Source: RGIG9041 sp045541455
GTDB taxonomy: Bacteria; Bacillota; Clostridia; Oscillospirales; QAKW01
NCBI GenBank assembly: GCA_045541455.1
Contig: JAZQJA010000032.1
Coordinates: forward strand, 13,547 to 77,546
DNA length: 64,000 nucleotides
Direction of reading: 5' to 3'
The notes beneath the pieces were generated by a model. It did no database searches and was not told the origin of the DNA. It saw only the letters and a list, made by a program, of their open reading frames with translations. Below are positions 15,714 to 23,535 of this stretch, in pieces (within the stretch, counting starts at the first letter, position 1; every line of letters begins with the position of its first letter). A program made the position numbers and the translations under genes.

Positions 15714-17436
15714 ATACGTCAAACCCTATCTGCCTTTTTTCATACTCGGTCCGTTGTGTATGATTGTAGAGGTAGTGGGTGAGGTGCTTATGCCCAAGTT
15801 TTTGTCAATGATAGTTGACAGTGGTGTTGCAAATGCTGACAGCATTTATATTGCCAAAATATGTGCACTTATGATACTCACAGCAATTTGTATGATGGCA
15901 GGCGGTGTCGGCGGTGCCTACTTCGGTGCAAAAGCGGCAGTAAATTTTGCTGCTGATGTCCGTCGTGATGTGTATGCAAAAATACAAAAGTTCTCGTTTG
16001 CAAATATAGATAAGTTTTCAACCGGCTCGCTTGTCACCCGCCTTACAAACGATGTAACGCAAATTCAAAACTTTGTAAATACACTGCTCAGAATGTTTTT
16101 GCGTGCCCCCGGTATGCTTATCGGCGCGCTGATTATGGCTATAACAATGCAGCCCAATCTTGCAGCAGTGCTTGCAGTGGCAATTCCTGCAATTTTTGTT
16201 GTGCTTATATTTATAATTAAGGTAGGTTTTCCGCGTTTTGGTATGATGCAGTCTAAAATCGACGCGCTCAACTCAAACATACAGGAAAGCATAACAAATG
16301 TGCGCGTTGTAAAATCGTTTGTCCGTGAGGATTTTGAGGTTAAAAAGTTCCGTCACGCAAATGCCGACCTTAAAAATACCGGCATCAGCGCAATGATGGT
16401 AATGATTTGTATGAATCCGCTGACTACCCTTATTATGAACTTTACAGTCGTTGCGGTTTTGTGGTTTGGCGGTAAAATGGTAATGAACGGCGCCATGCCC
16501 GACGGTGACCTCATCGCGTTTATAAGTTATATCAATCAAATTTTGCACTCACTTGTTATGGTAACAATGATGTTTATGTTTTCATCGCGTGCGCTCGCCG
16601 CAGGTAAGCGTATAGGCGAGGTGCTTGACGAGGATATTGATATTGACGACTTGCTTGCCAAAAACCCCAACGCGACCGTGACAGATGGTAATATCGAATT
16701 TAAAAACGTTAGTTTTCGTTATTATAAAAACAGCGAGGGTAAGGTGCTTGATAATATAAACCTTACTATAAATTCGGGAGAAACGGTAGGTATTATCGGC
16801 TCTACCGGCTGCGGCAAAACCACTTTGGTTTCGCTTATCGCCCGCCTTTACGATGCCGATGAGGGTGAGGTTTTGATTGACGGTGTAAATGTCCGTGATT
16901 ACAGCCTTTATAACTTGCGTGAGGGCGTTGGTATGGTGCTGCAAAAAAATGTTTTGTTTTCGGGCAGTATTGAAGACAACTTGCGCTGGGGCGACGGTGA
17001 TGCCACTGACGAACAAATAAAAACCGCTTGCCAAAACGCGCAGGCAGACCTCTTTATTTCAGGTTTTAAAGACGGTTATCAAATGGAACTCGGTCAGGGC
17101 GGCACAAATGTGTCGGGCGGACAAAAACAGCGTCTTTGTATTGCGCGTGCGCTTTTGAAAAATCCAAAAATACTTGTGCTTGACGACTCTACAAGCGCTG
17201 TCGACACAGCTACCGAGGCTAAAATTCGCTCTACATTTAAAAATCAACTTAAAAACAGCACAAAAATCATTATCGCACAACGCATTTCGTCAGTTATCGA
17301 CGCCGATAAAATCGTTGTTATGGACGACGGTGTTATAACCGGCATCGGTACACATTCGCAACTTTTGGAAAACAATACCGAATACCGCGAAATTTATTAC
17401 TCTCAAAATGAGAATAAGGAAGGGGGCGCGGCATAA
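15697..17436 (+). CDS. ABC exporter half-transporter, degenerate-site subunit
   Basis: A 579-residue ABC exporter half: six transmembrane helices (about 15-300) and an ATPase domain (about 340-570). Walker A is GSTGCGKTT, the signature VSGGQ is intact, and Walker B ends LVLDDSTS, with Asp where the catalytic Glu normally sits. That substitution marks the inactive site of heterodimeric exporters such as TM287/288 and BmrCD. Its partner is the next gene, whose ATG overlaps its stop (TAATG). It overlaps the MarR gene by 17 bp. The substrate is probably a drug or amphiphile, judged from the regulator type. Confidence 0.93.
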   Translation: MKRWIKYVKPYLPFFILGPLCMIVEVVGEVLMPKFLSMIVDSGVANADSIYIAKICALMILTAICMMAGGVGGAYFGAKAAVNFAADVRRDVYAKIQKFSFANIDKFSTGSLVTRLTNDVTQIQNFVNTLLRMFLRAPGMLIGALIMAITMQPNLAAVLAVAIPAIFVVLIFIIKVGFPRFGMMQSKIDALNSNIQESITNVRVVKSFVREDFEVKKFRHANADLKNTGISAMMVMICMNPLTTLIMNFTVVAVLWFGGKMVMNGAMPDGDLIAFISYINQILHSLVMVTMMFMFSSRALAAGKRIGEVLDEDIDIDDLLAKNPNATVTDGNIEFKNVSFRYYKNSEGKVLDNINLTINSGETVGIIGSTGCGKTTLVSLIARLYDADEGEVLIDGVNVRDYSLYNLREGVGMVLQKNVLFSGSIEDNLRWGDGDATDEQIKTACQNAQADLFISGFKDGYQMELGQGGTNVSGGQKQRLCIARALLKNPKILVLDDSTSAVDTATEAKIRSTFKNQLKNSTKIIIAQRISSVIDADKIVVMDDGVITGIGTHSQLLENNTEYREIYYSQNENKEGGAA

Positions 17437-19307
17437 TGTCAGCACGCAGTATAGAAAAACTCCGTCAGCAATACCGTGGCACTTCCAATGCACCTGCAGG
17501 ACGCGGCGGTCCCGGTGGACCGCGTGGACCGCGTGGCCGCGGACCCGGCGGTAAGCCTAAAAATATGCGCATTACAATGTCACGCCTTTTAAAATATCTG
17601 GCAAATTATAAATGGCGTATTATAACCGTTATAATATGTATGTTGTTTTCAACGCTTTCAAGCCTTGCAGGGTCCTACATTCTCCGCCCCGTAATCAATG
17701 GGCTTGTTGACCCTGATAAAACAGTCGGACAAAAACTTACAAGCCTTGTTTCAATGATAGTTGTAATGGTTGCAATTTATCTTGTTGGTGTGGTTTTTAC
17801 CTACCTTCAACAGCGGCTTATGCTCGGCGTGTCGCAAAGCGCGATAGAGCGTATACGTAATGACCTTTTTGATAAAGTTCAAACCCTGCCTGTCAGTTTT
17901 TTTGACAAAAACCCCACCGGTGAGGTTATGAGCCGTTTTACAAACGACGTTGATAACATCGGTATGATGCTTGACAGTTCGGTAGTATCACTCATTTCGG
18001 GTGCGGTTAATATAATCGGTACACTCGTGATGATGTTTTATACTAATATATGGCTTACCCTTATCACTATTTTCTTTACTCCCATTTTTATTTTCGGCGG
18101 TAATGCCATTGCAAAGATAAGCCGTAAATATTACTCTGCACAGCAAGCCGCCCTTGGCGCCGTAAACGGATATATCGAAGAAACCGTTTCCGGACAAAAG
18201 GTAATAAAGGTGTTTAATCATGAGGGCGTTTGTAAAGAGGAATTTGGTCTTTTAAATGAGGACTTGCGTGATAAACAGATAGGCGCTCAGTTCTGGGGCG
18301 GTATTATGGGTCCCATTCTCGGCAATACCTCGCAGATAAGTTATGCACTAACAGCAGGCATAGGTGGTATTCTTTGTGTGCTTGGCAAGTTTGACCTTGG
18401 CGGCCTTACCGTGTTTGTGCAGTATGCCCGCCATTTCTCAATGCCTATAAATAATATAGCACAGCAAATGTCGTCAATATTTTCGGCGCTTGCAGGTGCC
18501 GAGCGTGTGTTTGGCATTTTAGATCTTGAGCCCGAACCGTCAGACCGTGCCGACGCACAAAGCACAAAGGATATGAAAGGTTATGTCGAACTTAAAAATG
18601 TCACTTTTGGCTATAATCCCGATAAGATTATTCTTAAAGATATTTCTCTTTATGCAAAGCCGGGCCAAAAAATTGCATTTGTAGGTTCAACCGGTGCGGG
18701 AAAAACAACAATAACAAACTTGCTTAACAGGTTTTATGATATTCAAAGCGGCTCAATCACCATAGACGGAATTGACATTCGCGACTACAAGCGCTCACAA
18801 CTGCGTGAAAAAATCGCTATGGTTTTGCAAGATACACATCTGTTTAGCGGTACCATACGCGAAAACATTCGCTACGGCAGGCTTGACGCTACCGATGAAG
18901 AGGTTATTGCAGCTGCAAAAACGGCAAGTGCACACAGTTTTATTATGCGTCTTGAACATGGGTATGACACCGTTATCGAGGGTGATGGTGCAAACTTATC
19001 ACAAGGACAGCGTCAACTACTCAACATTGCCCGTGCCGCACTTTCAAAAGCGCCGATACTTGTTCTCGACGAGGCAACAAGTTCGGTTGACACCCGTACC
19101 GAACGGCATATAGAACACGGTATGGACCGTCTTATGAAAGAACGTACTACCTTTGTTATTGCACACCGCTTGTCAACTGTTCGCAATTCAAATGCCATTA
19201 TGGTTTTGGAACAGGGTGAAATTATCGAACGTGGTGACCACTACGATTTGTTAAAACAAAAAGGGCGTTATTACGAGCTGTATACAGGCAAACGCGAACT
19301 TGATTAA
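17436..19307 (+). CDS. ABC exporter half-transporter, catalytic subunit
   Basis: A 623-residue partner of the preceding gene. It begins with an extra ~45-residue cytoplasmic stretch rich in Gly, Pro and Arg (about residues 20-42), then six transmembrane helices and an ATPase domain. Walker A is GSTGAGKTT, and Walker B LVLDEATS keeps the catalytic Glu, so this subunit carries the active site. Its signature is LSQGQ instead of LSGGQ. Together the pair should form one heterodimeric multidrug-type exporter with one working and one degenerate ATP site. The start overlaps the upstream stop by one base. Confidence 0.93.
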   Translation: MSARSIEKLRQQYRGTSNAPAGRGGPGGPRGPRGRGPGGKPKNMRITMSRLLKYLANYKWRIITVIICMLFSTLSSLAGSYILRPVINGLVDPDKTVGQKLTSLVSMIVVMVAIYLVGVVFTYLQQRLMLGVSQSAIERIRNDLFDKVQTLPVSFFDKNPTGEVMSRFTNDVDNIGMMLDSSVVSLISGAVNIIGTLVMMFYTNIWLTLITIFFTPIFIFGGNAIAKISRKYYSAQQAALGAVNGYIEETVSGQKVIKVFNHEGVCKEEFGLLNEDLRDKQIGAQFWGGIMGPILGNTSQISYALTAGIGGILCVLGKFDLGGLTVFVQYARHFSMPINNIAQQMSSIFSALAGAERVFGILDLEPEPSDRADAQSTKDMKGYVELKNVTFGYNPDKIILKDISLYAKPGQKIAFVGSTGAGKTTITNLLNRFYDIQSGSITIDGIDIRDYKRSQLREKIAMVLQDTHLFSGTIRENIRYGRLDATDEEVIAAAKTASAHSFIMRLEHGYDTVIEGDGANLSQGQRQLLNIARAALSKAPILVLDEATSSVDTRTERHIEHGMDRLMKERTTFVIAHRLSTVRNSNAIMVLEQGEIIERGDHYDLLKQKGRYYELYTGKRELD

Positions 19308-19320
19308 AGAAGGTATAAAT

Positions 19321-19818
19321 ATGAAAAGCGAAAATCTAAAACAATTTATTATGGCAGCGCTGTTTGCTGCTCTGACTTTTGTTGCAACCTGCATAAGCCT
19401 GCCAATCGGCAGTTTCGGGTATGTCCATATCGGTGATGCCGTAATTTATTTTGCGGCAGCAACTCTGCCACTCGGCTATGCTTTGCCCGCAGCCGTTATC
19501 GGCGCAGGGCTTTGCGATTTGGCGCTCGGATATGTTGCATATATCCCTGCTACAGTTATTATAAAAGCGCTTATTGTACTTGCAATTAAACTTATTATAC
19601 GCATTTGCAACGGCAAGATAAAACCGCTTGCGGTAAGCCTTGCCGGTATTATAACGGTGCTTGGCTATTATTTTGCCGATGTTTTGCTTCTTATAATATC
19701 GGCAAGCGAAATGTCTGCCGCTTTCATGTCGTCACTAGGCGGCATAGGAATGAATTTCTTACAGGCACTTGCCTCTGCGGTGTTGTTTGCAGTGCTGTTA
19801 AAAGTAAAACCGAAATAA
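19321..19818 (+). CDS. ECF transporter S component
   Basis: A 165-residue, very hydrophobic protein with about six helices. The N-terminal pattern (ALFAALTFVATCISLPIG...GYVHIGDAVIYFAA) is typical of substrate-binding S components of energy-coupling factor vitamin and cofactor importers. It needs the shared EcfA-EcfA'-EcfT module encoded elsewhere. ATG 19321 is chosen with AGAAGG 7 bp upstream; a TTG further upstream lies inside the exporter gene. It ends the MarR-ABC operon, a curious pairing of an exporter with an importer subunit. No riboswitch precedes it, so the vitamin is unknown. Confidence 0.85.
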   Translation: MKSENLKQFIMAALFAALTFVATCISLPIGSFGYVHIGDAVIYFAAATLPLGYALPAAVIGAGLCDLALGYVAYIPATVIIKALIVLAIKLIIRICNGKIKPLAVSLAGIITVLGYYFADVLLLIISASEMSAAFMSSLGGIGMNFLQALASAVLFAVLLKVKPK

Positions 19819-19827
19819 AAAAAGCCA

Positions 19828-19859
19828 AACGGAGATACTTCAAAGGAAGTATCTCCGTT
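19828..19859 (+). terminator. terminator of the MarR-ABC-ECF operon
   Basis: A perfect hairpin with 14-bp arms (AACGGAGATACTTC) and an AAAG loop is followed by a T-rich stretch. The same 14 bases recur in the hairpin at 20914-20948. Confidence 0.85.
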
Positions 19860-19915
19860 GATTTTTTATAAAAATCGTTTTGTTGAGATTTAAAAATGTT
19901 ATGGTAGATAAACTA

Positions 19916-20407
19916 TTAAAACTCATTTTTTAAAATTGGCAATTTTATAACGTGTTTTCCTTTTTTTATGGCGTAATCAAGAGCAATCCTGGTTCCGCTT
20001 TTTCGGTTGACGGGTGAATTTTGTTCATCATAGTAAACGATACAAAATTGGCTGTTATTTATCATTTCATAGTTGCGCTTAATATAAATTGCTCTGCCTG
20101 CGCCTATTATCTTTTCGGGATAATAGGTGTCTTCATAACTTTCTAAAAGATAACTTTTATAATGCTCACTAATATATGGATATTCCGCCCGCACATAAAT
20201 TCGTTTTATGTGCGGGTATTTTTCTTTGATTTTTGTTACAAGGTCAAGACAGAAATCATTAAAACAACTTTTACTTCCGAAAAGAAAGGTATCAACATTT
20301 TCGTTTAAAATCATTTTTTCAACAATATCGTAAAGGTTTGTTTTTAATTCCTCGGTTTCAGTTATCAAACTATGACCAAAAACACAACAAGTATGATATT
20401 TATTCAT
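19916..20407 (-). CDS. SLOG-superfamily protein (YpsA/DUF1273-like), copy A
   Basis: A 163-residue single-domain Rossmann-like protein. Features of the SLOG/YpsA group are visible: an N-terminal beta strand ending in FGHS, the glycine-serine turn FLFGSKS, the YVRAEYPYIS strand, a RNYEMI segment and the C-terminal SGTRIALDYA loop that would hold a nucleotide-like ligand. SLOG domains bind nucleotide derivatives, and some act in bacterial immunity. This copy has Ser where relatives have the Arg of GHR. It is very similar to the protein at 63395-63865. It diverges from an XRE regulator at 20548 across a region with direct repeats. The exact role is unknown. Confidence 0.78.
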   Translation of the reverse strand: MNKYHTCCVFGHSLITETEELKTNLYDIVEKMILNENVDTFLFGSKSCFNDFCLDLVTKIKEKYPHIKRIYVRAEYPYISEHYKSYLLESYEDTYYPEKIIGAGRAIYIKRNYEMINNSQFCIVYYDEQNSPVNRKSGTRIALDYAIKKGKHVIKLPILKNEF

Positions 20408-20483
20408 ATTTTCACCTCTTAAAGAATACTATAAGCAAGAAAATTATGCTTTTTAATATTTATAGTATATCTATTTGGGTTAT

Positions 20484-20525
20484 CAATATCAATAGTATGT
20501 AGAATATTTATAACAATATCAATAG
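20484..20525. repeat. 12-bp direct repeat in the divergent SLOG/XRE promoter region
   Basis: CAATATCAATAG occurs at 20484-20495 and 20514-20525, exactly 30 bp apart, about three helical turns. It lies between the divergent SLOG A and XRE starts, a good position for binding by the XRE protein. Confidence 0.5.
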
Positions 20526-20547
20526 ACTCTAATATAGAGGTGATTTT

Positions 20548-20886
20548 ATGAGTGATTTAGCTAAAATTGTTGGTCAGCGTATCCGTAATTATAGAACGCA
20601 ACTTGGCTTAAGTCAAGAAAAGTTAGCCGAACTTGCCGGTTGCCACCCGACATATATCGGTCAGTTAGAACGCGGAGAAAAGAATGCCACATTGGAAAGT
20701 ATTGATAAAGTTGCTTGTTCGTTAAAAATATCATTATCTAAACTTTTCGAGAATCTTGGCGGCGAAAACACTTCTGCTCGTAATTTACCTCTTGAATGCT
20801 ATGAGTTTTTATTAACAAAAAGTCAAGAAGAGCAAGAAAAGATTATTAAGATTCTTATGGAGATAGAACAATACAAAGATAACTGA
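20548..20886 (+). CDS. XRE-family HTH regulator
   Basis: A 112-residue protein. Residues 6-65 form an XRE/lambda-repressor HTH (GQRIRNYRTQLGLSQEKLAELAG, read across two helices). The short C-terminal helical tail (80-112, rich in Glu, Gln, Lys) could dimerise. Ribosome site GAGGTGAT precedes the ATG. It diverges from SLOG copy A, with a 12-bp direct repeat in between, so it probably controls both genes. Repressors with this arrangement are common beside defence or stress modules, but that link is inference here. Confidence 0.9.
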   Translation: MSDLAKIVGQRIRNYRTQLGLSQEKLAELAGCHPTYIGQLERGEKNATLESIDKVACSLKISLSKLFENLGGENTSARNLPLECYEFLLTKSQEEQEKIIKILMEIEQYKDN

Positions 20887-20913
20887 TTTATTAAAACAAA
20901 AATTACTCTGCTA

Positions 20914-20948
20914 TAACGGAGATACTTCCTTGCGAAGCATCTCCGTTA
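20914..20948 (+). terminator. terminator after the XRE gene
   Basis: The hairpin TAACGGAGATACTT / AAGCATCTCCGTTA has one mismatch and is followed by a T run. Its left arm contains the same 14 bases as the hairpin at 19828. Confidence 0.8.
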
Positions 20949-20961
20949 ATTTTTATAAAGA

Positions 20962-20996
20962 AAAATGACACTTTCGATTTTTGAAAGTGTCATTTT
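20962..20996 (-). terminator. terminator of the lepA-hemW-U32 operon
   Basis: Perfect 14-bp arms (AAAATGACACTTTC and its complement) surround a 7-nt loop. On the minus strand the second arm runs into a T stretch just after the U32 gene. Confidence 0.85.
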
Positions 20997-21022
20997 GGGT
21001 TAGATATCTTACGGAGTACAAA

Positions 21023-22234
21023 TTACGCTCTTAAAATATCGCCGTCTTTAATGTCAAACGGCATAGTTATAAAAAACTCTTGGTAGGGGTGCGGGCAACT
21101 GTCAATTACATTCATTTTGCTGTCAAACATATTTTCTATAACAAACGGGCGCCCTGTCATACCGGGCGATAAAACCTCGGCATTTTGCCCCACTGATACC
21201 TTGTTTTTTTGAATAAACTTTGCAAGTTTTGTATCTTTGTCATAACCTACGCAGTCGGCAAGGTATGCTTTTGATTCAAGATACCCTGCGCTGTTTGCAA
21301 GTTTAGGGTCGTTTTGGGGTGTGTCAAAGAAAAATCCGGTGTCATATTCACGGTGTGATACACTTTCAAGTTCTAAAAGCCACCGCTCGTCAAACTGATA
21401 CGCATTGGGGTTTTTAATGTAACTGTCAATTGCCAACCGATATGCGTTTGCAGTAACTGCGGCATAATAAGCGCTTTTCATTCTGCCCTCTATTTTAAAA
21501 GACGTAATACCGCTTTGCATAAGGGCGGGGATATGTTCTATCATACAAAGGTCTTTTGAGCCAAACAAAAGCGTGCCACGCTCCGACTGCTCTGCTGTAA
21601 GCGGCATTTCAGGGCGTTTTTCTTCGGCAAACTTGTAAATCCAACGGCACGGCTGTGCACAAGCGCCGCGGTTTGCATCTCTGCCTGTAAAGTGGTTGGA
21701 TATAAAGCAACGTCCGCTGTAAGATATGCACATGGCACCGTGAATAAACGCTTCAAGTTCAAGCTCTTTTGGCGTTTTTGCACGTATATCTGCAATTTCG
21801 TCAAAAGTGAGTTCGCGCGACAGTACAACGCGCTTGGCACCAAGGTCCATATACATTTTAGCACTTTGCGCCGATAATACAGATGCCTGAGTTGAAATGT
21901 GAATTTCGCGGTTGGGCGAAAGTTCCTTTACAAGTGACAGCACACCAAGGTCGGCAATTATGTATGCATCAAAATCAATATCTTCAATTTCTTTTAAATA
22001 GTTTGTAAGTGCAGGATATTCAAACGGGTGCAGCATAACATTAAGGGTAAGATACACCTTTTTGTTTCTTTGGTGACAGTATTGCACGGCGCTTCGCATT
22101 TCGTCAACCGAAAAACAGCCGGCAAGCGCACGCATACCAAACTGTTTTCCTGCAAGATAAACAGCGTCTGCACCGTAATGCACCGCCGCCTTTAACTTTT
22201 CAAAATTGCCCGCAGGCGATAATAATTCTACCAT
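21023..22234 (-). CDS. peptidase U32 family protein (TrhP-like)
   Basis: A 403-residue protein with the U32 N-terminus LLSPAGNFEKLKAAVHYGAD and the U32 signature around residues 165-195 (FIHGAMCISYSGRCFIS, then RGACAQPCRW). The conserved cysteines in this signature coordinate an iron-sulfur cluster in characterised relatives, many of which now have roles in prephenate-dependent tRNA or rRNA hydroxylation (TrhP, RlhA) and not in proteolysis. The tRNA role is inferred from the family. It ends a five-gene operon; its ATG overlaps the TSCPD gene stop by one base. Confidence 0.88.
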   Translation of the reverse strand: MVELLSPAGNFEKLKAAVHYGADAVYLAGKQFGMRALAGCFSVDEMRSAVQYCHQRNKKVYLTLNVMLHPFEYPALTNYLKEIEDIDFDAYIIADLGVLSLVKELSPNREIHISTQASVLSAQSAKMYMDLGAKRVVLSRELTFDEIADIRAKTPKELELEAFIHGAMCISYSGRCFISNHFTGRDANRGACAQPCRWIYKFAEEKRPEMPLTAEQSERGTLLFGSKDLCMIEHIPALMQSGITSFKIEGRMKSAYYAAVTANAYRLAIDSYIKNPNAYQFDERWLLELESVSHREYDTGFFFDTPQNDPKLANSAGYLESKAYLADCVGYDKDTKLAKFIQKNKVSVGQNAEVLSPGMTGRPFVIENMFDSKMNVIDSCPHPYQEFFITMPFDIKDGDILRA

Positions 22235-22479
22235 TACTCACCAATCTCCGACAGTGCTTTTGCAAGTTGGTCGGGGCAGGAAGTTGACTTAAATCCGCAC
22301 TTTATCCCCTCAAGTCTGTCTATAACTTCGCTTACTTCCATTCCCTCAACAAGCGCACAAATTCCCTGTGTGTTGCCGTTGCAACCGCCTATAAATTCAC
22401 AGCTTTTAACAATGCCGTTATCAACTTCAAAGCGTATTGCGCGTGAGCAAACGCCCTGCGTTTTATATTCATAAACCAT
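22234..22479 (-). CDS. TSCPD-domain protein (TIGR03905-like)
   Basis: An 81-residue protein ending in the motif TSCPDQLAKAL, with a CNGNTQGI segment in the middle; both are features of the TSCPD domain, also found at the C-terminus of some ribonucleotide reductases. Three or four cysteines could bind metal. ATG 22479 has AAAGGAG 9 bp upstream, inside the end of hemW; a GTG three codons earlier is too close to that site. It sits between hemW and the U32 gene. Function unknown. Confidence 0.85.
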   Translation of the reverse strand: MVYEYKTQGVCSRAIRFEVDNGIVKSCEFIGGCNGNTQGICALVEGMEVSEVIDRLEGIKCGFKSTSCPDQLAKALSEIGE

Positions 22480-22481
22480 TT

Positions 22482-23534
22482 TTAACACTCCTTTGCAGTT
22501 ATGCTTGAAATAATTGTATTTGATAAGTAAAATCCTTTATCAGTAAGTATCAGCCGTCCGTCTTTGCGGGTGGCAAAACCGCCAGCTTCAAGTTGTAAAA
22601 TAAACTTTTTGCTGTTTTGTAAATATTTAAGGTCTACACCCAAATCGGTGCGAAGCCCTAACATTATTTTTTCAAATAACGGGTCTGTTATCCGCTCACA
22701 TTCATCAAAATCAAAGTTGTCTTTGTTTATAAATGTATTAATATCGCTTTTAAAACAGTAACGGTTACTGCCTATTTTTGAGTGTGCGGCAGGGCCCAAC
22801 CCCAAATAATCATCGCCCGTCCAATAAGCACTGTTGTGTCTGCTTTCAAACCCGCGCTTGCAGAAGTTTGAAATTTCGTAGTGTCGGTAATCTTTAAGGC
22901 TTTCACACAAAATTTCGTACATCTGTGCTTCAAGTGCCTCGTTTGGCTTTGCAGTGTTATAAATGGGTGTGCCTTTTTCAATTTGCAGATTGTAGCATGA
23001 AATGTGCGGTATATCAAGCGCTTTAAGAGTTTCAATATTTTTTTTAAAACTTTGGGCACTTTGAGAGGGCAACCCGAAAATAAGGTCGCAGCTTATGTTG
23101 TCAAACCCACATTCCCGTGCAAGCAAAATTGTGTCAAGCGCCCGTTTACTGTCATGCAGTCTGCCAATTAATTTAAGTTCGCTGTCGCAAAGCGACTGAA
23201 CCCCAATCGACAGCCGGTTTACCCCCACACTTTTAAGCGCTTGCAGTAATTGTCTGTCACAACTTTCAGGGTTAATTTCAACTGTTATCTCGGCATCTTT
23301 TTGCACATCAAAATACTTATAAACACTTTCGATAACCGGTATAAGCCTGTCCCCTAATATGCTCGGCGTTCCGCCGCCAATATACAGCGTTTTTATCTTT
23401 TTACCGCCGTGAAACTTTACGCACCGTATAATTGCGTCGATATATTGCTCACGGTAATCGTCTGTGATTGAATAAAACGAGCAGTAAAAGCACTTGCGTT
23501 TGCAAAACGGGATATGAATGTAAAGTGAAACCAT
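22482..23534 (-). CDS. hemW: HemW-like radical SAM heme chaperone
   Basis: A 350-residue radical SAM protein. It starts MVSLYIHIPFC and has the CxxxCxxC cluster motif CKRKCFYC, followed by the IGGGTPS and IGVQS motifs of the coproporphyrinogen-oxidase-like family. HemW inserts heme into apoproteins and lacks true CPO activity; older annotations call it HemN-like. The start at 23534 lies just past the lepA stop (one base between). An open frame extends 52 codons upstream, but that part lies inside lepA and is not conserved-looking. lepA-hemW order is common in Bacillota. Confidence 0.93.
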   Translation of the reverse strand: MVSLYIHIPFCKRKCFYCSFYSITDDYREQYIDAIIRCVKFHGGKKIKTLYIGGGTPSILGDRLIPVIESVYKYFDVQKDAEITVEINPESCDRQLLQALKSVGVNRLSIGVQSLCDSELKLIGRLHDSKRALDTILLARECGFDNISCDLIFGLPSQSAQSFKKNIETLKALDIPHISCYNLQIEKGTPIYNTAKPNEALEAQMYEILCESLKDYRHYEISNFCKRGFESRHNSAYWTGDDYLGLGPAAHSKIGSNRYCFKSDINTFINKDNFDFDECERITDPLFEKIMLGLRTDLGVDLKYLQNSKKFILQLEAGGFATRKDGRLILTDKGFYLSNTIISSITAKEC

Positions 23535-23535
23535 A

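Noticed and set aside
19300..19320. TTG start for the ECF S-component seven codons upstream
   Set aside because: It lies inside the exporter gene, and AGAAGG is well spaced for ATG 19321.
19308..19320. Vitamin riboswitch before the ECF gene
   Set aside because: Only 13 bp separate it from the exporter stop, too short for any riboswitch.
19916..20407. DprA or nucleoside deoxyribosyltransferase identity for SLOG copy A
   Set aside because: The size, the FGHS start and the SGT-ALDYA ending fit the YpsA/DUF1273 branch better; typical DprA and NDT catalytic patterns are absent.
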